Assembly: GCF_934630525.1 (NCBI RefSeq)
Contig: NZ_CAKTVX010000001.1
Coordinates: forward strand, 372,001 to 436,000
Source of the DNA: an uncultured Slackia sp.
GTDB taxonomy: Bacteria; Actinomycetota; Coriobacteriia; Coriobacteriales; Eggerthellaceae
Length of the DNA: 64,000 bases
Direction of reading: 5' to 3'
The position numbers were made by a program, and so were the translations under genes. The notes beneath the pieces are model-generated. The model saw only the letters and a program-made list of their open reading frames with translations, was not told the DNA's origin and searched no databases. Shown one piece after another: positions 42,330 to 51,849 of the stretch. Numbering within the stretch: the stretch's first letter is position 1; each line of letters starts with the position of its first letter.

Positions 42330-43496
42330 CTATTCCGTCGTACGCACCTTCACCATATCGGCAGCACGTCGCTCCACCTCGCGATCCCTCGCGAAACGAG
42401 GCTGCGTGCGGGAAAGGCGCAAAACCGTGCGGAACGCATTGCGCAGCGCAATCGGGTCGTGCCACGTGGGACGTTCGGGGTCAACGAGGTCGCGAACCAT
42501 AACGACCGTGCCGCGCGACTGGATTAGGTCGGCGTCGTCGCAGGAAATGCGCACGGGACGAATCTCCTCGCCATGCACCCCGATTTGGCCAGAGCGAGCA
42601 TCAAGGTCGACTCGTTCACAAGCGCCATCGCCAGGATGGAGAGAATCGACGCTATGAACGAGCATGTAATCGACGAGTCCCTCCATGCCGTGCCGGCACA
42701 GCGCCTCGTAATGCTCGAGTGCCGTCATGCCGCGCGTCTCGCCTTGCTGATCAGCGAGCGAGCACACAAACAACGTCGCGGCATGCGAATCGCGGATTGC
42801 ATCGACAACGCCCGGCACAAGCAAATTGGGCAGAATCGACGTGAAAAGCGAGCCAGGTCCAAGCACGATGAAATCGGCTTCGCGAATCGCGTCAAGCGCG
42901 GGCGCGTACGCGCGAACCGGCGCAGCCGATTCCAGCCATACGCGATACAGCGTCGAATCGGAGTGGCTCGCCTTCGCCTGGCCATCAAGCTTGCACCCGT
43001 TCCACGTTGCGGCACACAAGCGCACTTCATCGAGCGTCGAAGGATAGACATGCCCCCTCGCGTTCAGCAATCGCGAGCAAATATCGATAGCCTCGGGAAA
43101 TGAGCCTGTCGACTCTTCGAGAGCCGAAAGCATAAGATTGCCGAGCGTATGGTTGCGCGCAAACGAAAAACGGTATTTGAACGCCCTCGTGAGCGGGTCA
43201 CCCTCGTCGGCGGCCATCGCGACGAGGCACTTGCGAATATCGCCGGGCGGCAAAACGCCCGCCTCTTCGCGCAAAATGCCCGTCGACCCGCCGTCATCAG
43301 CCATGGCGACAACGGCCGACGTATCGGCTTCGAGGGAAAGCAATGTGCGAATGGACACAGGCGCCCCCGTGCCGCCACCGACGACTACAGCCTTTACCGG
43401 CGCTGCCGTGTCATGAAGCGCCTGGGCGCCTACATCTTGTTCGAGCTTTGCGAAAGCCGCCGTCGCCGACGGGTCCAAAGAAAACGGGGCGCCCAT
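42330..43496 (-). CDS. yvcK: YvcK/CofD-like gluconeogenesis factor
   Basis: A 388-residue protein of the YvcK family, with the N-terminal glycine-rich motif VVVGGGTGAPVSIRTLL and the conserved VAMADDGGSTGILREE, then RFSFARNHTLGNLM. Homologues bind UDP-sugars (UDP-GlcNAc) and are needed for wall growth on gluconeogenic carbon. Its ATG overlaps the rapZ stop (TAATG), so translation is coupled. The order uvrC-rapZ-yvcK-whiA is the standard actinobacterial cluster. Confidence 0.94.
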   Translation of the reverse strand: MGAPFSLDPSATAAFAKLEQDVGAQALHDTAAPVKAVVVGGGTGAPVSIRTLLSLEADTSAVVAMADDGGSTGILREEAGVLPPGDIRKCLVAMAADEGDPLTRAFKYRFSFARNHTLGNLMLSALEESTGSFPEAIDICSRLLNARGHVYPSTLDEVRLCAATWNGCKLDGQAKASHSDSTLYRVWLESAAPVRAYAPALDAIREADFIVLGPGSLFTSILPNLLVPGVVDAIRDSHAATLFVCSLADQQGETRGMTALEHYEALCRHGMEGLVDYMLVHSVDSLHPGDGACERVDLDARSGQIGVHGEEIRPVRISCDDADLIQSRGTVVMVRDLVDPERPTWHDPIALRNAFRTVLRLSRTQPRFARDREVERRAADMVKVRTTE

Positions 43497-44434
43497 TACG
43501 CATGCACCTTAGTTTCGCCCGTAAGTTCGTTTCGCACCGATTCCGCCAAAGGCAAATCGCGATGCGTCACACTCACGCGATATCCGCGCGTGCGCAGGTA
43601 ATCGCCCGTAGCCTCGGCAATCGCGACGCTGCGATGCTGGCCGCCAGTGCAACCGACCGCAATGGCAAGCTGTTGCTTGCCTTCCTTCACATACCCAGGC
43701 ATCACGCAATCAAGCAGGCTCTTCCAGTGCGACATGAACTCAACTGTCTCGTCGCGATACATCACGAAATCGCGAACAGGAGCATCGAGACCCGTAAGCG
43801 ACTTGAGCGCAGGATCGTAATACGGGTTCGGAAGGAAGCGCACGTCGATAACGATATCAGCATCAAGCGCAGCGCCATGCTTGAAGCCGAAGGAGTACAC
43901 GGTAACGGCGAGGCCCTCCCGCTCATCTCCGTCGCCAAAAAGTTCGCGGATTTTCGCGCGCAGCTGCATAGGAAGCATGTCAGTGGTGTTCACCACGTCT
44001 TGAGCCATGACGCGAAGCTGATAAAGCAGCGCGCGCTCGGCAGTGATACCCTGCGCGATCGTCATGCCCTCATCGCACAACGGATGACGGCGACGGCTCG
44101 CCTTATAACGAGCGACAAGCTTATCGTCGTCGGCGTCGAGGAACACAATGCGGAACGGAATGCCCTTGCGCTTCAGAGCATCGAGCTCATCGTCGAGATC
44201 GGCGAAATAATCTTTATTTCGAGCATCGCAAACCACAGCAAGTTTGCGCGAAAGGCCGTTTGCGTCATCGGCGGTCACAACGAGCAGCTGCCCCAGCAAA
44301 CTCGCGGGCAAGTTATCGATGCAGAAATAGCCCAAATCTTCAAAGGCGTGCATGGCTTCGGTGCGACCCGCGCCGCTCATGCCCGTAATGATGACCAAGT
44401 CGTTCGGGCTCTCGCCCATCTTGCGTTCAACCAT
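43496..44434 (-). CDS. rapZ: RNase adapter/nucleotide-binding protein RapZ
   Basis: A 312-residue P-loop protein. Walker A is GMSGAGRTEA and the C-terminal domain holds VGCTGGQHRSVAIAE. In enterobacteria RapZ guides RNase E to the sRNA GlmZ to control GlcN6P synthase; in Gram-positives (YvcJ) the role is less clear and no GlmZ is expected. The start follows GGGAGAG. It lies 23 bases after uvrC and overlaps yvcK. Confidence 0.95.
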   Translation of the reverse strand: MVERKMGESPNDLVIITGMSGAGRTEAMHAFEDLGYFCIDNLPASLLGQLLVVTADDANGLSRKLAVVCDARNKDYFADLDDELDALKRKGIPFRIVFLDADDDKLVARYKASRRRHPLCDEGMTIAQGITAERALLYQLRVMAQDVVNTTDMLPMQLRAKIRELFGDGDEREGLAVTVYSFGFKHGAALDADIVIDVRFLPNPYYDPALKSLTGLDAPVRDFVMYRDETVEFMSHWKSLLDCVMPGYVKEGKQQLAIAVGCTGGQHRSVAIAEATGDYLRTRGYRVSVTHRDLPLAESVRNELTGETKVHA

Positions 44435-44457
44435 AGATACGCTCTCCCATCAACTAA

Positions 44458-46560
44458 CTACTCACCACGGGCCCATTCGGGCACACCAGCGTTTTCGTCA
44501 ATCGCACCTTCGGCAGATTGAGCAGGCGCAATTCCTTCGCCCAATTCTTCGACCTTTTCACGCTCTCCATTATACTGCGCGAGCACGGCAACCACCTCAC
44601 GCGCAACTTCTTCCGGCACAGCCCCAAGGCCAATAACTTCGTCAACATTCATCTCGCGCAGCTTACGGAAGCCGCCCGCCGCCGAAAGCAGCGCCTTCTT
44701 ACGAACGGGGCCCAAACCAACGACATCATCGAGAATCGACTTCGTCATGCCTTTGCCACGGAGCTCTCGGTGGAACGTAATGGCGAATCTATGGGCCTCA
44801 TCGCGAACCTGCTTCACCAGGTACAGCGATGCTGATCCGCTTGGCAGCACCACCGGACCGCTCTCCTGCCATGGGACAAAAAGCTCCTCGTCTCGCTTAG
44901 CCAAGCCCGCAAGCGCAATATCGTGGATGCCCATTTCGTCAAACATCTCAAGCACGGCATTGAGCTGCGGCAAACCGCCATCGAGAATAATCAAATCGGG
45001 CTTCGAGCCAAAGCGCTCGTCGGCCATGCGCTCTGCGCAATATCGGCGCTGCATGACCTCCTGCATAGACAGGAAGTCGTTAGCTTCATCGAGCGGCGTC
45101 TTGATTTTAAAGCGACGATATTGGTTTTTATCGGGCCTTCCGCCCGTAAATACCACCATAGAAGCAACGGTATACGAGCCATGGATGGTTGAGATATCGA
45201 AGCACTCGATGCGCATAGGGGCGACGTCCATCGCGAGCGCGCTTTCAAGCTGCAGCAGGGCGTCGTTGATGCGTTTATCTTCGTAGTTAGTGCGCACCTT
45301 GTAGCGCATAAGCGTATGCTGCGCATTCTTGCATGCCATGTCGAGCAAATCTCGCTTTTCGCCACGTTGAGGCACGGTGAAATGGACCTTCGCACCATGG
45401 GCGGAGTCGAGCTTGCCGGTAAGCCATGCTTCCATCGCTGACGCATCTTCCAATTCGCGCTCAACAATGACCTCGTGCGGAATGGATGTGGTGGCGTCAT
45501 AATAGCGAAGCAGAAAGGTGTGGAGCAAATCCTCGTCGGGCACATCGCGGCCGCGATCGAGCACGAATTCGTTGCCATTCACAACGCGGCCTTCTCGCAC
45601 CATGAACACATGGACGCCCGCGATGGTCTCCTCGCGCGAAATGCCCACAACGTCAGCGTTCAAGTTGCGACACGAAACCGCATGCTGCTTATCGGAAAGC
45701 GAATTGATCGTATCAATTCGCGCTTTGATGCGGCCCGCGCGTTCGAAATCGAGCTCAGAGGCGGCATCGCCCATTTCACCCGTGAGCTCGTCGACGAATT
45801 CGCGGCGATTGCCCGCAAGAAAACGCTCGATCCGCTCGACATTGCGCCGGTATTCCTCGGGGGTAATACGGCCGCAGCATGCACCCGGCCCAAGGCCCAC
45901 GTTCGCATCGAAGCATGGTCGCGTTCCCGCCTCCGATAAGAAAGCCTCGAGCGACCTGGCGTCGAGCTTTCGCTTCAGGCGGCGCCATTCGTTGCATCTT
46001 GACGAGCAAATCGGCACGACTTTGCGCGCGATATCGACCAATTGGCGCGCCGCGCGGCTGTCGGTGTAGGGCCCGAAATACCGCGTGCCTTCCACGTGCT
46101 TTTCGCGCGTGAACTTGATAGCGGGAAAAACATCGCTTTTCGTAATCGCGATGAATGGATAGCTTTTGTCGTCTTTGAAGTCGGCGTTGAAAAACGGCGA
46201 GAACTGGTTGATGAGGTTCTTTTCGAGCACGAGCGACTCGTGTTCGTTGCTCACCACCACGTACTCAAACGACGAAACCTGCTCAAGCATCATGGGGATT
46301 TTCGCACGCTCGTCTTGCCCCATGACGTATTGCTTCATGCGGGCGCGAAGCTGCTTCGCTTTTCCGACGTAGATTACCTGTCCCGTCGCGTCCTTCCACA
46401 GATAGACGCCAGGAAGCGTAGGCACGCTTTTCAACTGCTCTTTCAGGCGAGCGATCTTTTCATCGAACGATTCGTGCTCGGGTGGCGCATCGAGCACCAC
46501 GCCGCCGGCAGCGCTCAAAGGGCCTTTGTTTTCGGTTGTTGAGGGCTCCTTTATGTTCAT
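44458..46560 (-). CDS. uvrC: Excinuclease ABC subunit C
   Basis: About 700 residues; makes both incisions in nucleotide excision repair. The N-terminal GIY-YIG nuclease (PGVYLWKDATGQVIYVGKAK), the UVR helical motif (AASELDFERAGRIKARIDTI), an RNase H-like C-terminal nuclease (RIECFDISTIHGSYTVASMV) and tandem helix-hairpin-helix (GLGPVRKKALLSAAGGFRKL) appear in order. The start could be 46560 (MNIKEPS, GAGGA upstream) or 46587. No LexA box is seen upstream, so it does not look SOS-controlled here. Confidence 0.95.
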   Translation of the reverse strand: MNIKEPSTTENKGPLSAAGGVVLDAPPEHESFDEKIARLKEQLKSVPTLPGVYLWKDATGQVIYVGKAKQLRARMKQYVMGQDERAKIPMMLEQVSSFEYVVVSNEHESLVLEKNLINQFSPFFNADFKDDKSYPFIAITKSDVFPAIKFTREKHVEGTRYFGPYTDSRAARQLVDIARKVVPICSSRCNEWRRLKRKLDARSLEAFLSEAGTRPCFDANVGLGPGACCGRITPEEYRRNVERIERFLAGNRREFVDELTGEMGDAASELDFERAGRIKARIDTINSLSDKQHAVSCRNLNADVVGISREETIAGVHVFMVREGRVVNGNEFVLDRGRDVPDEDLLHTFLLRYYDATTSIPHEVIVERELEDASAMEAWLTGKLDSAHGAKVHFTVPQRGEKRDLLDMACKNAQHTLMRYKVRTNYEDKRINDALLQLESALAMDVAPMRIECFDISTIHGSYTVASMVVFTGGRPDKNQYRRFKIKTPLDEANDFLSMQEVMQRRYCAERMADERFGSKPDLIILDGGLPQLNAVLEMFDEMGIHDIALAGLAKRDEELFVPWQESGPVVLPSGSASLYLVKQVRDEAHRFAITFHRELRGKGMTKSILDDVVGLGPVRKKALLSAAGGFRKLREMNVDEVIGLGAVPEEVAREVVAVLAQYNGEREKVEELGEGIAPAQSAEGAIDENAGVPEWARGE

Positions 46561-46791
46561 TCTCGTAATATCCTCAACATATCTCATAGCGACAATCCAC
46601 TAAACTATTCTAGGCTATCGAAAAAGGATTCGGCTATGAAGGCTGTGTAGCTTTTGGGCAACACGCCAAAAACGTAAAAGGCTCTATCGCCGCACTTGAT
46701 TTGCGACTCGCAACCACGCCACGGAAGCGATGTCGTTCATGCAGGCGCGACAACGCACGCAACGTTTCCGATCGCATAAGGAGAACACCAC

Positions 46792-47910
46792 ATGTCGCAA
46801 TATGATTATCTCGTCGTTGGCGCGGGCTTGACGGGCGCCGTCTTCGCGCATGAAGCACAAAAGATCGGCAAGAAATGCCTGGTGATTGACCGCCGCGACC
46901 ATATCGCGGGAAACGTCTTCACCGAAGAAATCGAAGGCATCAACGTGCATCGATATGGAGCCCACATCTTTCACACTTCCCTACGTGGCGTTTGGGACTA
47001 TATGGGCCAATTCTGCGAGTTCAACAACTACGTGAACTCCCCCGTTGCCTACATTGATGGCGAAACATACAACATGCCCTTCAATATGAATACGTTCAGC
47101 AAGCTTTGGGGCGTATTCACTCCCGCTGAAGCAAAGGCGAAAATCGCTGAGCAGGTTGCTGCCGAAAACATCGGCGAACCCACGAATCTTGAGGAGCAAG
47201 CGCTTTCCCTCGTTGGCCGCGACATCTTCGAAAAGCTCGTGAAGGGCTACACCGAGAAGCAATGGGGCCGAGATTGCAAAGATTTGCCCGCCAGCATCAT
47301 CAAACGCCTGCCTTGCCGCTTTACCTATGACAATAATTACTTCAATGACCGTTTCCAGGGCATTCCCATGGGCGGCTATACGAAGATGGTTGAACGAATG
47401 CTCGAGGGCGTAGAGGTGCGCTGCGGCGTCGAATACAAAGACCTTATTTCGGAACAACCCAACATAGCCAATCGAACGATTTATTGTGGTCCCATTGATG
47501 CTTTTTATGACTTCAAATTGGGCACCCTGGAATACCGAAGCCTCCGATTCGAAAGCGAGATTCTTGACGAGGAAAATCACCAAGGCGTCGCTGTCGTGAA
47601 TTACACCGCGCGCGAGGTGCCGTACACTCGTATCATCGAGCACAAACATTTCGAATTTGGTACGCAACCCAAAACGGTCCTGACCCGAGAATACCCCGCC
47701 GATTGGAAGCCTGGAGACGAGCCCTATTACCCGGTAAACGACGCGCGCAACGAAGCGTTGTATGCTGAATACGAGAAGCTTGCAGCCGAAGAGGGCGACG
47801 TGGTATTTGCCGGCCGCTTGGGAGGCTATAAGTATTACGATATGGATAAGGCCGTTGCCGCCGCTTTCGACCTCGTCAAAAAGGAACTCGGAGTGGAAAT
47901 CGCCAAATAG
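46792..47910 (+). CDS. glf: UDP-galactopyranose mutase
   Basis: A 372-residue flavoenzyme that interconverts UDP-galactopyranose and UDP-galactofuranose, the donor of galactofuranose in surface glycans. The N-terminal FAD-binding motif (YDYLVVGAGLTGAVFAHEA) and RRDHIAGNVFTE, GAHIFHTS and the conserved C-terminal FAGRLGGYKYYDMDKA are typical. Start ATG 46792 follows AAGGAGAACACC. It is a single gene converging with a glycosyltransferase gene. It implies this organism makes galactofuranose-containing polysaccharide or glycolipid. Confidence 0.96.
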   Translation: MSQYDYLVVGAGLTGAVFAHEAQKIGKKCLVIDRRDHIAGNVFTEEIEGINVHRYGAHIFHTSLRGVWDYMGQFCEFNNYVNSPVAYIDGETYNMPFNMNTFSKLWGVFTPAEAKAKIAEQVAAENIGEPTNLEEQALSLVGRDIFEKLVKGYTEKQWGRDCKDLPASIIKRLPCRFTYDNNYFNDRFQGIPMGGYTKMVERMLEGVEVRCGVEYKDLISEQPNIANRTIYCGPIDAFYDFKLGTLEYRSLRFESEILDEENHQGVAVVNYTAREVPYTRIIEHKHFEFGTQPKTVLTREYPADWKPGDEPYYPVNDARNEALYAEYEKLAAEEGDVVFAGRLGGYKYYDMDKAVAAAFDLVKKELGVEIAK

Positions 47911-47928
47911 CCCTCACGAGGACATTAA

Positions 47929-47964
47929 CGAGAAAAGCCTGCATACGCAGGCTTTTCTCGTTTT
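47929..47964. terminator. Bidirectional terminator between glf and the glycosyltransferase
   Basis: CGAGAAAAGCCTGC-ATAC-GCAGGCTTTTCTCG with TTTT on the plus side; a 14-base perfect stem. Confidence 0.92.
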
Positions 47965-47985
47965 AGGCAATCAATTCGGGAAGAA

Positions 47986-48921
47986 CTATTTCGCGTCTTC
48001 AGCCATGAATCTATACACTTCAATCTCCCACTGCTTACGGCTTGCCTTTGCAACAGAATCAAGAATAAGGCCGGCGGTAAAAGCGAGGCATCCGCAGAAC
48101 ACGAGCCCAACGGCCAGAATGGTAGAAGGAACGCGGAGCACCACTCCGGTCGCAAGAAACGCCGTGATGACGGGAATTCCCACGATCAAACCGAGCGCAA
48201 TCAAGATGAGCGAAATCCATGCAAAGAAAGCGAGGGGCTTGTATTCTTTGAAAAGGCTCGCAATGGCCTTAAGAACCTTCGCACCGTCGCCGAACGTCGA
48301 AAGCTTCGACTCGCTGCCCTCAGGACGATCTCGATACTCGATGGGCACATCTACAATGCGCCAGCGTTTATCGACAGCATGAATGGAGAGCTCCGTCTCT
48401 ATCTGGAAGCCCTCGGAAAGCACGGGCATGGTTTTTACGAAAACACGATTGAAGGCTCGGTAACCCGTCATCACGTCGTCGAACGCAAAGCCGTAAATGC
48501 CTTTAATGAGCCAACGGACCAAATTATTGCCAAAACCGTGAAACGCCCGGTCGTTTTCCTCGCCATAGCTTCCGTTGGAAAGGCGATCGCCAACGGTCAT
48601 GTCGGCCTCGCCCGCCTGAAGAGGGGCCAAGAGTTCACGCGCCGCCTCGGCGGGATACGTATCGTCGCCGTCTACCATGATGTAATAATCGGCATCGATG
48701 TCGCGGAACATCGAGCGCACCACGTTGCCCTTGCCCTGGCGCGCTTCGTGACGCACTATCGCCCCATGCTCAGCTGCGATTTTTGCGGTCTCGTCTTTCG
48801 AATTGTTGTCGTACACATAAATTACCGCTTCGGGTAATTCGCGCTTAAAGTCATCTACCACCTTGGCAATGGTTACGGCTTCGTTGTAGCACGGTATAAG
48901 CACCGCAATGCTATCGCCCAT
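47986..48921 (-). CDS. Family-2 glycosyltransferase (polyprenyl-phosphate type)
   Basis: A 311-residue GT-A enzyme: residues 1-225 hold the nucleotide-sugar site (VLIPCYNEAVTIAKVV, MVDGDDTYPAE, and MTGYRAFNR), like dolichyl/polyprenyl-phosphate mannosyl- or glucosyltransferases. Two C-terminal membrane spans (about 228-250 and 260-285) anchor it, as in bacterial DPM-like proteins that load a sugar on undecaprenyl phosphate at the inner leaflet. ATG 48921 follows GGAGG. A TATAAT (48979-48974) upstream is a possible -10. Acceptor and sugar unknown. Confidence 0.9.
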   Translation of the reverse strand: MGDSIAVLIPCYNEAVTIAKVVDDFKRELPEAVIYVYDNNSKDETAKIAAEHGAIVRHEARQGKGNVVRSMFRDIDADYYIMVDGDDTYPAEAARELLAPLQAGEADMTVGDRLSNGSYGEENDRAFHGFGNNLVRWLIKGIYGFAFDDVMTGYRAFNRVFVKTMPVLSEGFQIETELSIHAVDKRWRIVDVPIEYRDRPEGSESKLSTFGDGAKVLKAIASLFKEYKPLAFFAWISLILIALGLIVGIPVITAFLATGVVLRVPSTILAVGLVFCGCLAFTAGLILDSVAKASRKQWEIEVYRFMAEDAK

Positions 48922-49206
48922 TCAAGCCTCCATTTAAGTCTGTCATTTGCTCAGTCAAATAAAAGTTGTTGTGATTATAGCGTCTTACAAGTAAAGCAAT
49001 TTTGCTATTAAACCATGCAAATAATCGGCAAATTCTCACGGTCATATGCGTCTTTGCGGGCCCACACACGGAGCATTGGGTCTCGAGAGCAGAAATCCTC
49101 AAACCCATGCATTGCATTGCCATCATGAGCATTCGGACTATGCGATATCATGAAGGCGTACACGAACACTCCGCGCATGGCGCGGTTTCAATGATAGGAG
49201 GGCTTC

Positions 49207-49566
49207 ATGCCCGCAATGCTCGCAGCGCGTCTATACCGCGTCTTGCCTCTTCTCGCGATACTCGCGATTATCGGTGTCGTCGTCTATGTATTCATGTCGT
49301 GGCGATACACGCCGGCGCGCGCCAAAGAGGCCGTCATAAAAATCTTCATCGCCTTAAACGGCGGCCTGTCGATTCTTTTTGCGCTCGCAACGCTCTACGC
49401 ATGGATTGAAAGCAATGCGTTTGTGGCCGATTTCTTCATTACATGCTTGGCGACCACGCTCATCATGCTCGGCATTACGTTCATTTGCCGCAGGAATTTC
49501 CTCAAACACAACCCAAACTACCGCTGGCGACTCACCGACCGCGCAAAGAAGCAGCCGAGGAAATAG
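49207..49566 (+). CDS. Small membrane protein of unknown function
   Basis: A 119-residue basic protein with three hydrophobic spans (about residues 10-30, 44-66 and 73-92) and an Arg/Lys-rich C-terminal tail (RRNFLKHNPNYRWRLTDRAK). The ATG follows AGGAGGG. No family recognised. The gene is followed at once by a terminator, and its 285-base upstream gap shows no other gene. Confidence 0.75.
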   Translation: MPAMLAARLYRVLPLLAILAIIGVVVYVFMSWRYTPARAKEAVIKIFIALNGGLSILFALATLYAWIESNAFVADFFITCLATTLIMLGITFICRRNFLKHNPNYRWRLTDRAKKQPRK

Positions 49567-49603
49567 AAAACCTGTTAAACGCTACAAGCATTTAACAGGT
49601 TTT
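49567..49603. terminator. Bidirectional terminator
   Basis: AAAACCTGTTAAA, an 11-base loop, TTTAACAGGTTTT: a 13-base perfect stem with A/T runs both sides, between two converging genes. Confidence 0.9.
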
Positions 49604-49614
49604 AAGCGGGCTTG

Positions 49615-50394
49615 TCAGGCGTCGATGAATCCTAGGTGGACGCATGCGTTCCAGATGCCGTCATCGTCGACATCGGTCGTCACGTAATCGGCGCGCTGCT
49701 TCAGCTCATCGATGGCGTTTCCCATGGCAACGCTCGTCCATTCGGGCAAAAACATGCACACGTCGTTGCTGCCGTCACCGAATACCACGACATCTTCAAT
49801 CGGCACCCCCAAACGCGCCATGCAGCGCTTGATTCCCTCGCCCTTATCAACGGGTTCAACGAATACGGCATACGGGCTGAAACGCGCCGTGGGCACCTTC
49901 GACAGAGAAGCGATGCGCGCCTCTTCTTCAGGCGAGCAAATCACATAGACCTTGTAGAAGCACTCGATCGAACGATAATCGAGCCCAGGGTCAACAACCG
50001 TTTTCATATACGAATCGTGCACAAGCGCGTCGTAGTTGGCATAGCGAGTCCAGCGGCGGCGGGAATCGTCGAAAGAGATTGCCCAAACAACGCCGAGACG
50101 CTCGCATTCCTCAATCACGTCGATACATGCTTGCGTATCGAGCGGCTTGATTCCCAAAAACTCGCCATTGAGCGTAAGGCTATTGCCGCCGTCGGCCACC
50201 ATATTCCGAAAGCCGAGTTCATGCATGAAACCCTCACCCATTGCATGCAGGCGTCCCGTGCATATCGCGAGGAAATGGCCTTCAGATTCCAAGATTTCAA
50301 GCGCCCGCTTCGTCGATTCGGGGATATACCGCCCCATAATCGGCCCCGCAGCCAACGTGCCATCGATATCGAAAAAGAAATAACGTTTGCGCAT
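49615..50394 (-). CDS. HAD-superfamily phosphatase, Cof/YbjI type
   Basis: A 259-residue HAD hydrolase with a C2 cap. Motif I FFDIDGTLAAG gives the nucleophile aspartate; motif II is ICTGR; motif III lysine is in DKGEGIKRCM; motif IV is VVFGDGSNDVCM. Such enzymes dephosphorylate sugar phosphates, flavin or pyridoxal phosphate; substrate is not deducible. ATG 50394 follows GATGAAGGCAT. Between the 3' side of a tRNA gene and a converging membrane-protein gene. Confidence 0.92.
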   Translation of the reverse strand: MRKRYFFFDIDGTLAAGPIMGRYIPESTKRALEILESEGHFLAICTGRLHAMGEGFMHELGFRNMVADGGNSLTLNGEFLGIKPLDTQACIDVIEECERLGVVWAISFDDSRRRWTRYANYDALVHDSYMKTVVDPGLDYRSIECFYKVYVICSPEEEARIASLSKVPTARFSPYAVFVEPVDKGEGIKRCMARLGVPIEDVVVFGDGSNDVCMFLPEWTSVAMGNAIDELKQRADYVTTDVDDDGIWNACVHLGFIDA

Positions 50395-50570
50395 ATGCCT
50401 TCATCCCTATCGGTTCAATTGCATGAAGCAAACACGAACCACAACCGCGCTCAAAACAAACGAGCAGCATCCTGGCCAAGCGCAGCGACTCGAATGAGAA
50501 CGGAATCGCAACTCGAGCGCGATCGCCAATCGAAAATCAAAGCGTCATTCAGAACGCCGCGCGGCATCCA

Positions 50571-50598
50571 TAAAAAAGGCCGACGGTATGTCGGCCTT
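50571..50598 (-). terminator. Terminator of tRNA-Thr
   Basis: On the minus strand AAGGCCGAC-ATACC-GTCGGCCTT then TTTTTA, 14 bases after the tRNA 3' end. Confidence 0.9.
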
Positions 50599-50611
50599 AG
50601 TTCGATCATGG

Positions 50612-50683
50612 AGCCAGTGACAGGAATCGAACCTGCAACCGACTGATTACAAATCAGTTGCGCTACCGTTGCGCCACACTGGC
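50612..50683 (-). tRNA. tRNA-Thr (anticodon TGT)
   Basis: A full 72-base cloverleaf on the minus strand: acceptor GCCAGTG/CACTGGC, D-loop with GCAACGGTAGC, anticodon stem ACTGA/TCAGT with loop TTTGTAA (anticodon TGT), T-arm TTCGATTC, discriminator T. No CCA is encoded. The prophage lies on its 5' side; the 3' side is host sequence. Confidence 0.96.
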
Positions 50684-50861
50684 AAATGAGCTTGGTTATT
50701 CTAGCAGATGGCTCCGAGGAGCGTCAACCGTTACGCCACCTGCGGTTTTGATTCCGAGGATTACGAGGTTTTCGACCATTTACGGCCACTTAGGATATGC
50801 CTGGGATATTCCGCCGCCCGTTTCCAGGCGCGCCCCACCCCACTGGAATAAACGCAAAAAT

Positions 50862-50883
50862 AGGGACGCCCGAAAGCGTCCCT
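50862..50883 (-). terminator. Terminator of the prophage late operon
   Basis: On the minus strand AGGGACGC/GCGTCCCT hairpin, followed by ATTTTTG, 34 bases beyond the endolysin stop. Confidence 0.85.
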
Positions 50884-50916
50884 TTGTCATAGCTCTGTCG
50901 CAGCTTGTCGGAGCCC

Positions 50917-51849
50917 CTAGGCCTCCAGCGAGTGCGCGAGCATCTTGCCCGTCTCGTCGAAGCCGTAGAACTTGCCGTCGATTCGCAAAACCTCGTCGTT
51001 GCTCATGGAGCCGTCATCCTTGAGCCAGTACCACTTGCCGTCGACGAGCTGCCAGCCCTTGACCATCTCGCCGCTCTCGTCCATGTAGTAGTACGCGCCG
51101 TCGACGAGCTGCCAGCCCGTCGCCATCGCGCCCGATGGAGTGAAGTAGTACCACTTGCCCGAGATTTCGCGCCAGCCCGTGACCATCGCGCCGAAGGCGC
51201 CGTCGTGCTGGTCGTTGAGGAAGTACCACTTGCCGCCGTCGGAAAGCCAGCCAGCTCGCATGTAGCCGCTCTTGTCGAACCAGTACCAGGCGTCGCCTAT
51301 CTTCGCCCAGCCCGTCGGCCAGGTGCCGTCGCCGTTGGCGTACCAGTAGCGGCATTCGGCGTCCTGCTGCCAGCCAGACGGGTAGTCCTCGCCGCCGTAG
51401 CCCAGGAGCTTGTTCGCCTGCGCGACCGCGTAGTCGACGTTGGTCGTGGACGGGCACGAGGTCGCGTATACCTCGCGGTGGTAGATGATGTTCTCGCCGT
51501 GCACGAGCTTCTCGCCCCCGAGGTGGCGCTTCGACATGTCCGCGAGCAGCTTCGCGCAGGTGTCCAGCGTCTCGGTGCTCGGCGGGTTCGCCGTGGTGCC
51601 GCAAAGCTCGATGCCGAGGCTTCGGCGGTTGTACCAGTAATTGCCGCAGTGCCAGGCCGTGTCGTTCTCGCTCACCAGCTGGGCCACGTCGCTGCCGCTG
51701 ATTACGTAGTGCGCTGAAGCCTGGCGGGCAGGATTCTGGAGCGTCGCGATGCTGCCGTCCCACCATCCTTCGCAGATGTGCACGAAGATGTAGAAGCGGC
51801 CGTTGTTGCCGTAGCTGAAATTCGGCGTGCCGTACCAGGTCAGGCTCAT
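50917..51849 (-). CDS. Endolysin: N-acetylmuramoyl-L-alanine amidase with wall-binding repeats
   Basis: A 310-residue lysin. Residues about 1-150 are an Amidase_2/PGRP domain with likely zinc ligands H24 (FVHICEG), the histidine of IIYHREVYATSCP and a following acidic or cysteine residue. From about residue 160 there are some six copies of a roughly 20-residue aromatic repeat (GWREISGKWYYFTPSGAMAT, GWQLVDGAYYYMDESGEMVK), the choline-binding-like/CW_binding family that attaches to wall glycans. No signal peptide, so it needs the holin. Its ATG overlaps the stop of the mini-ORF (ATGA). Confidence 0.93.
   Translation of the reverse strand: MSLTWYGTPNFSYGNNGRFYIFVHICEGWWDGSIATLQNPARQASAHYVISGSDVAQLVSENDTAWHCGNYWYNRRSLGIELCGTTANPPSTETLDTCAKLLADMSKRHLGGEKLVHGENIIYHREVYATSCPSTTNVDYAVAQANKLLGYGGEDYPSGWQQDAECRYWYANGDGTWPTGWAKIGDAWYWFDKSGYMRAGWLSDGGKWYFLNDQHDGAFGAMVTGWREISGKWYYFTPSGAMATGWQLVDGAYYYMDESGEMVKGWQLVDGKWYWLKDDGSMSNDEVLRIDGKFYGFDETGKMLAHSLEA

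Noticed and set aside
46561..46791. LexA box before uvrC or glf
   Set aside because: No CGAAC-N4-GTTCG-like site is present in this gap.
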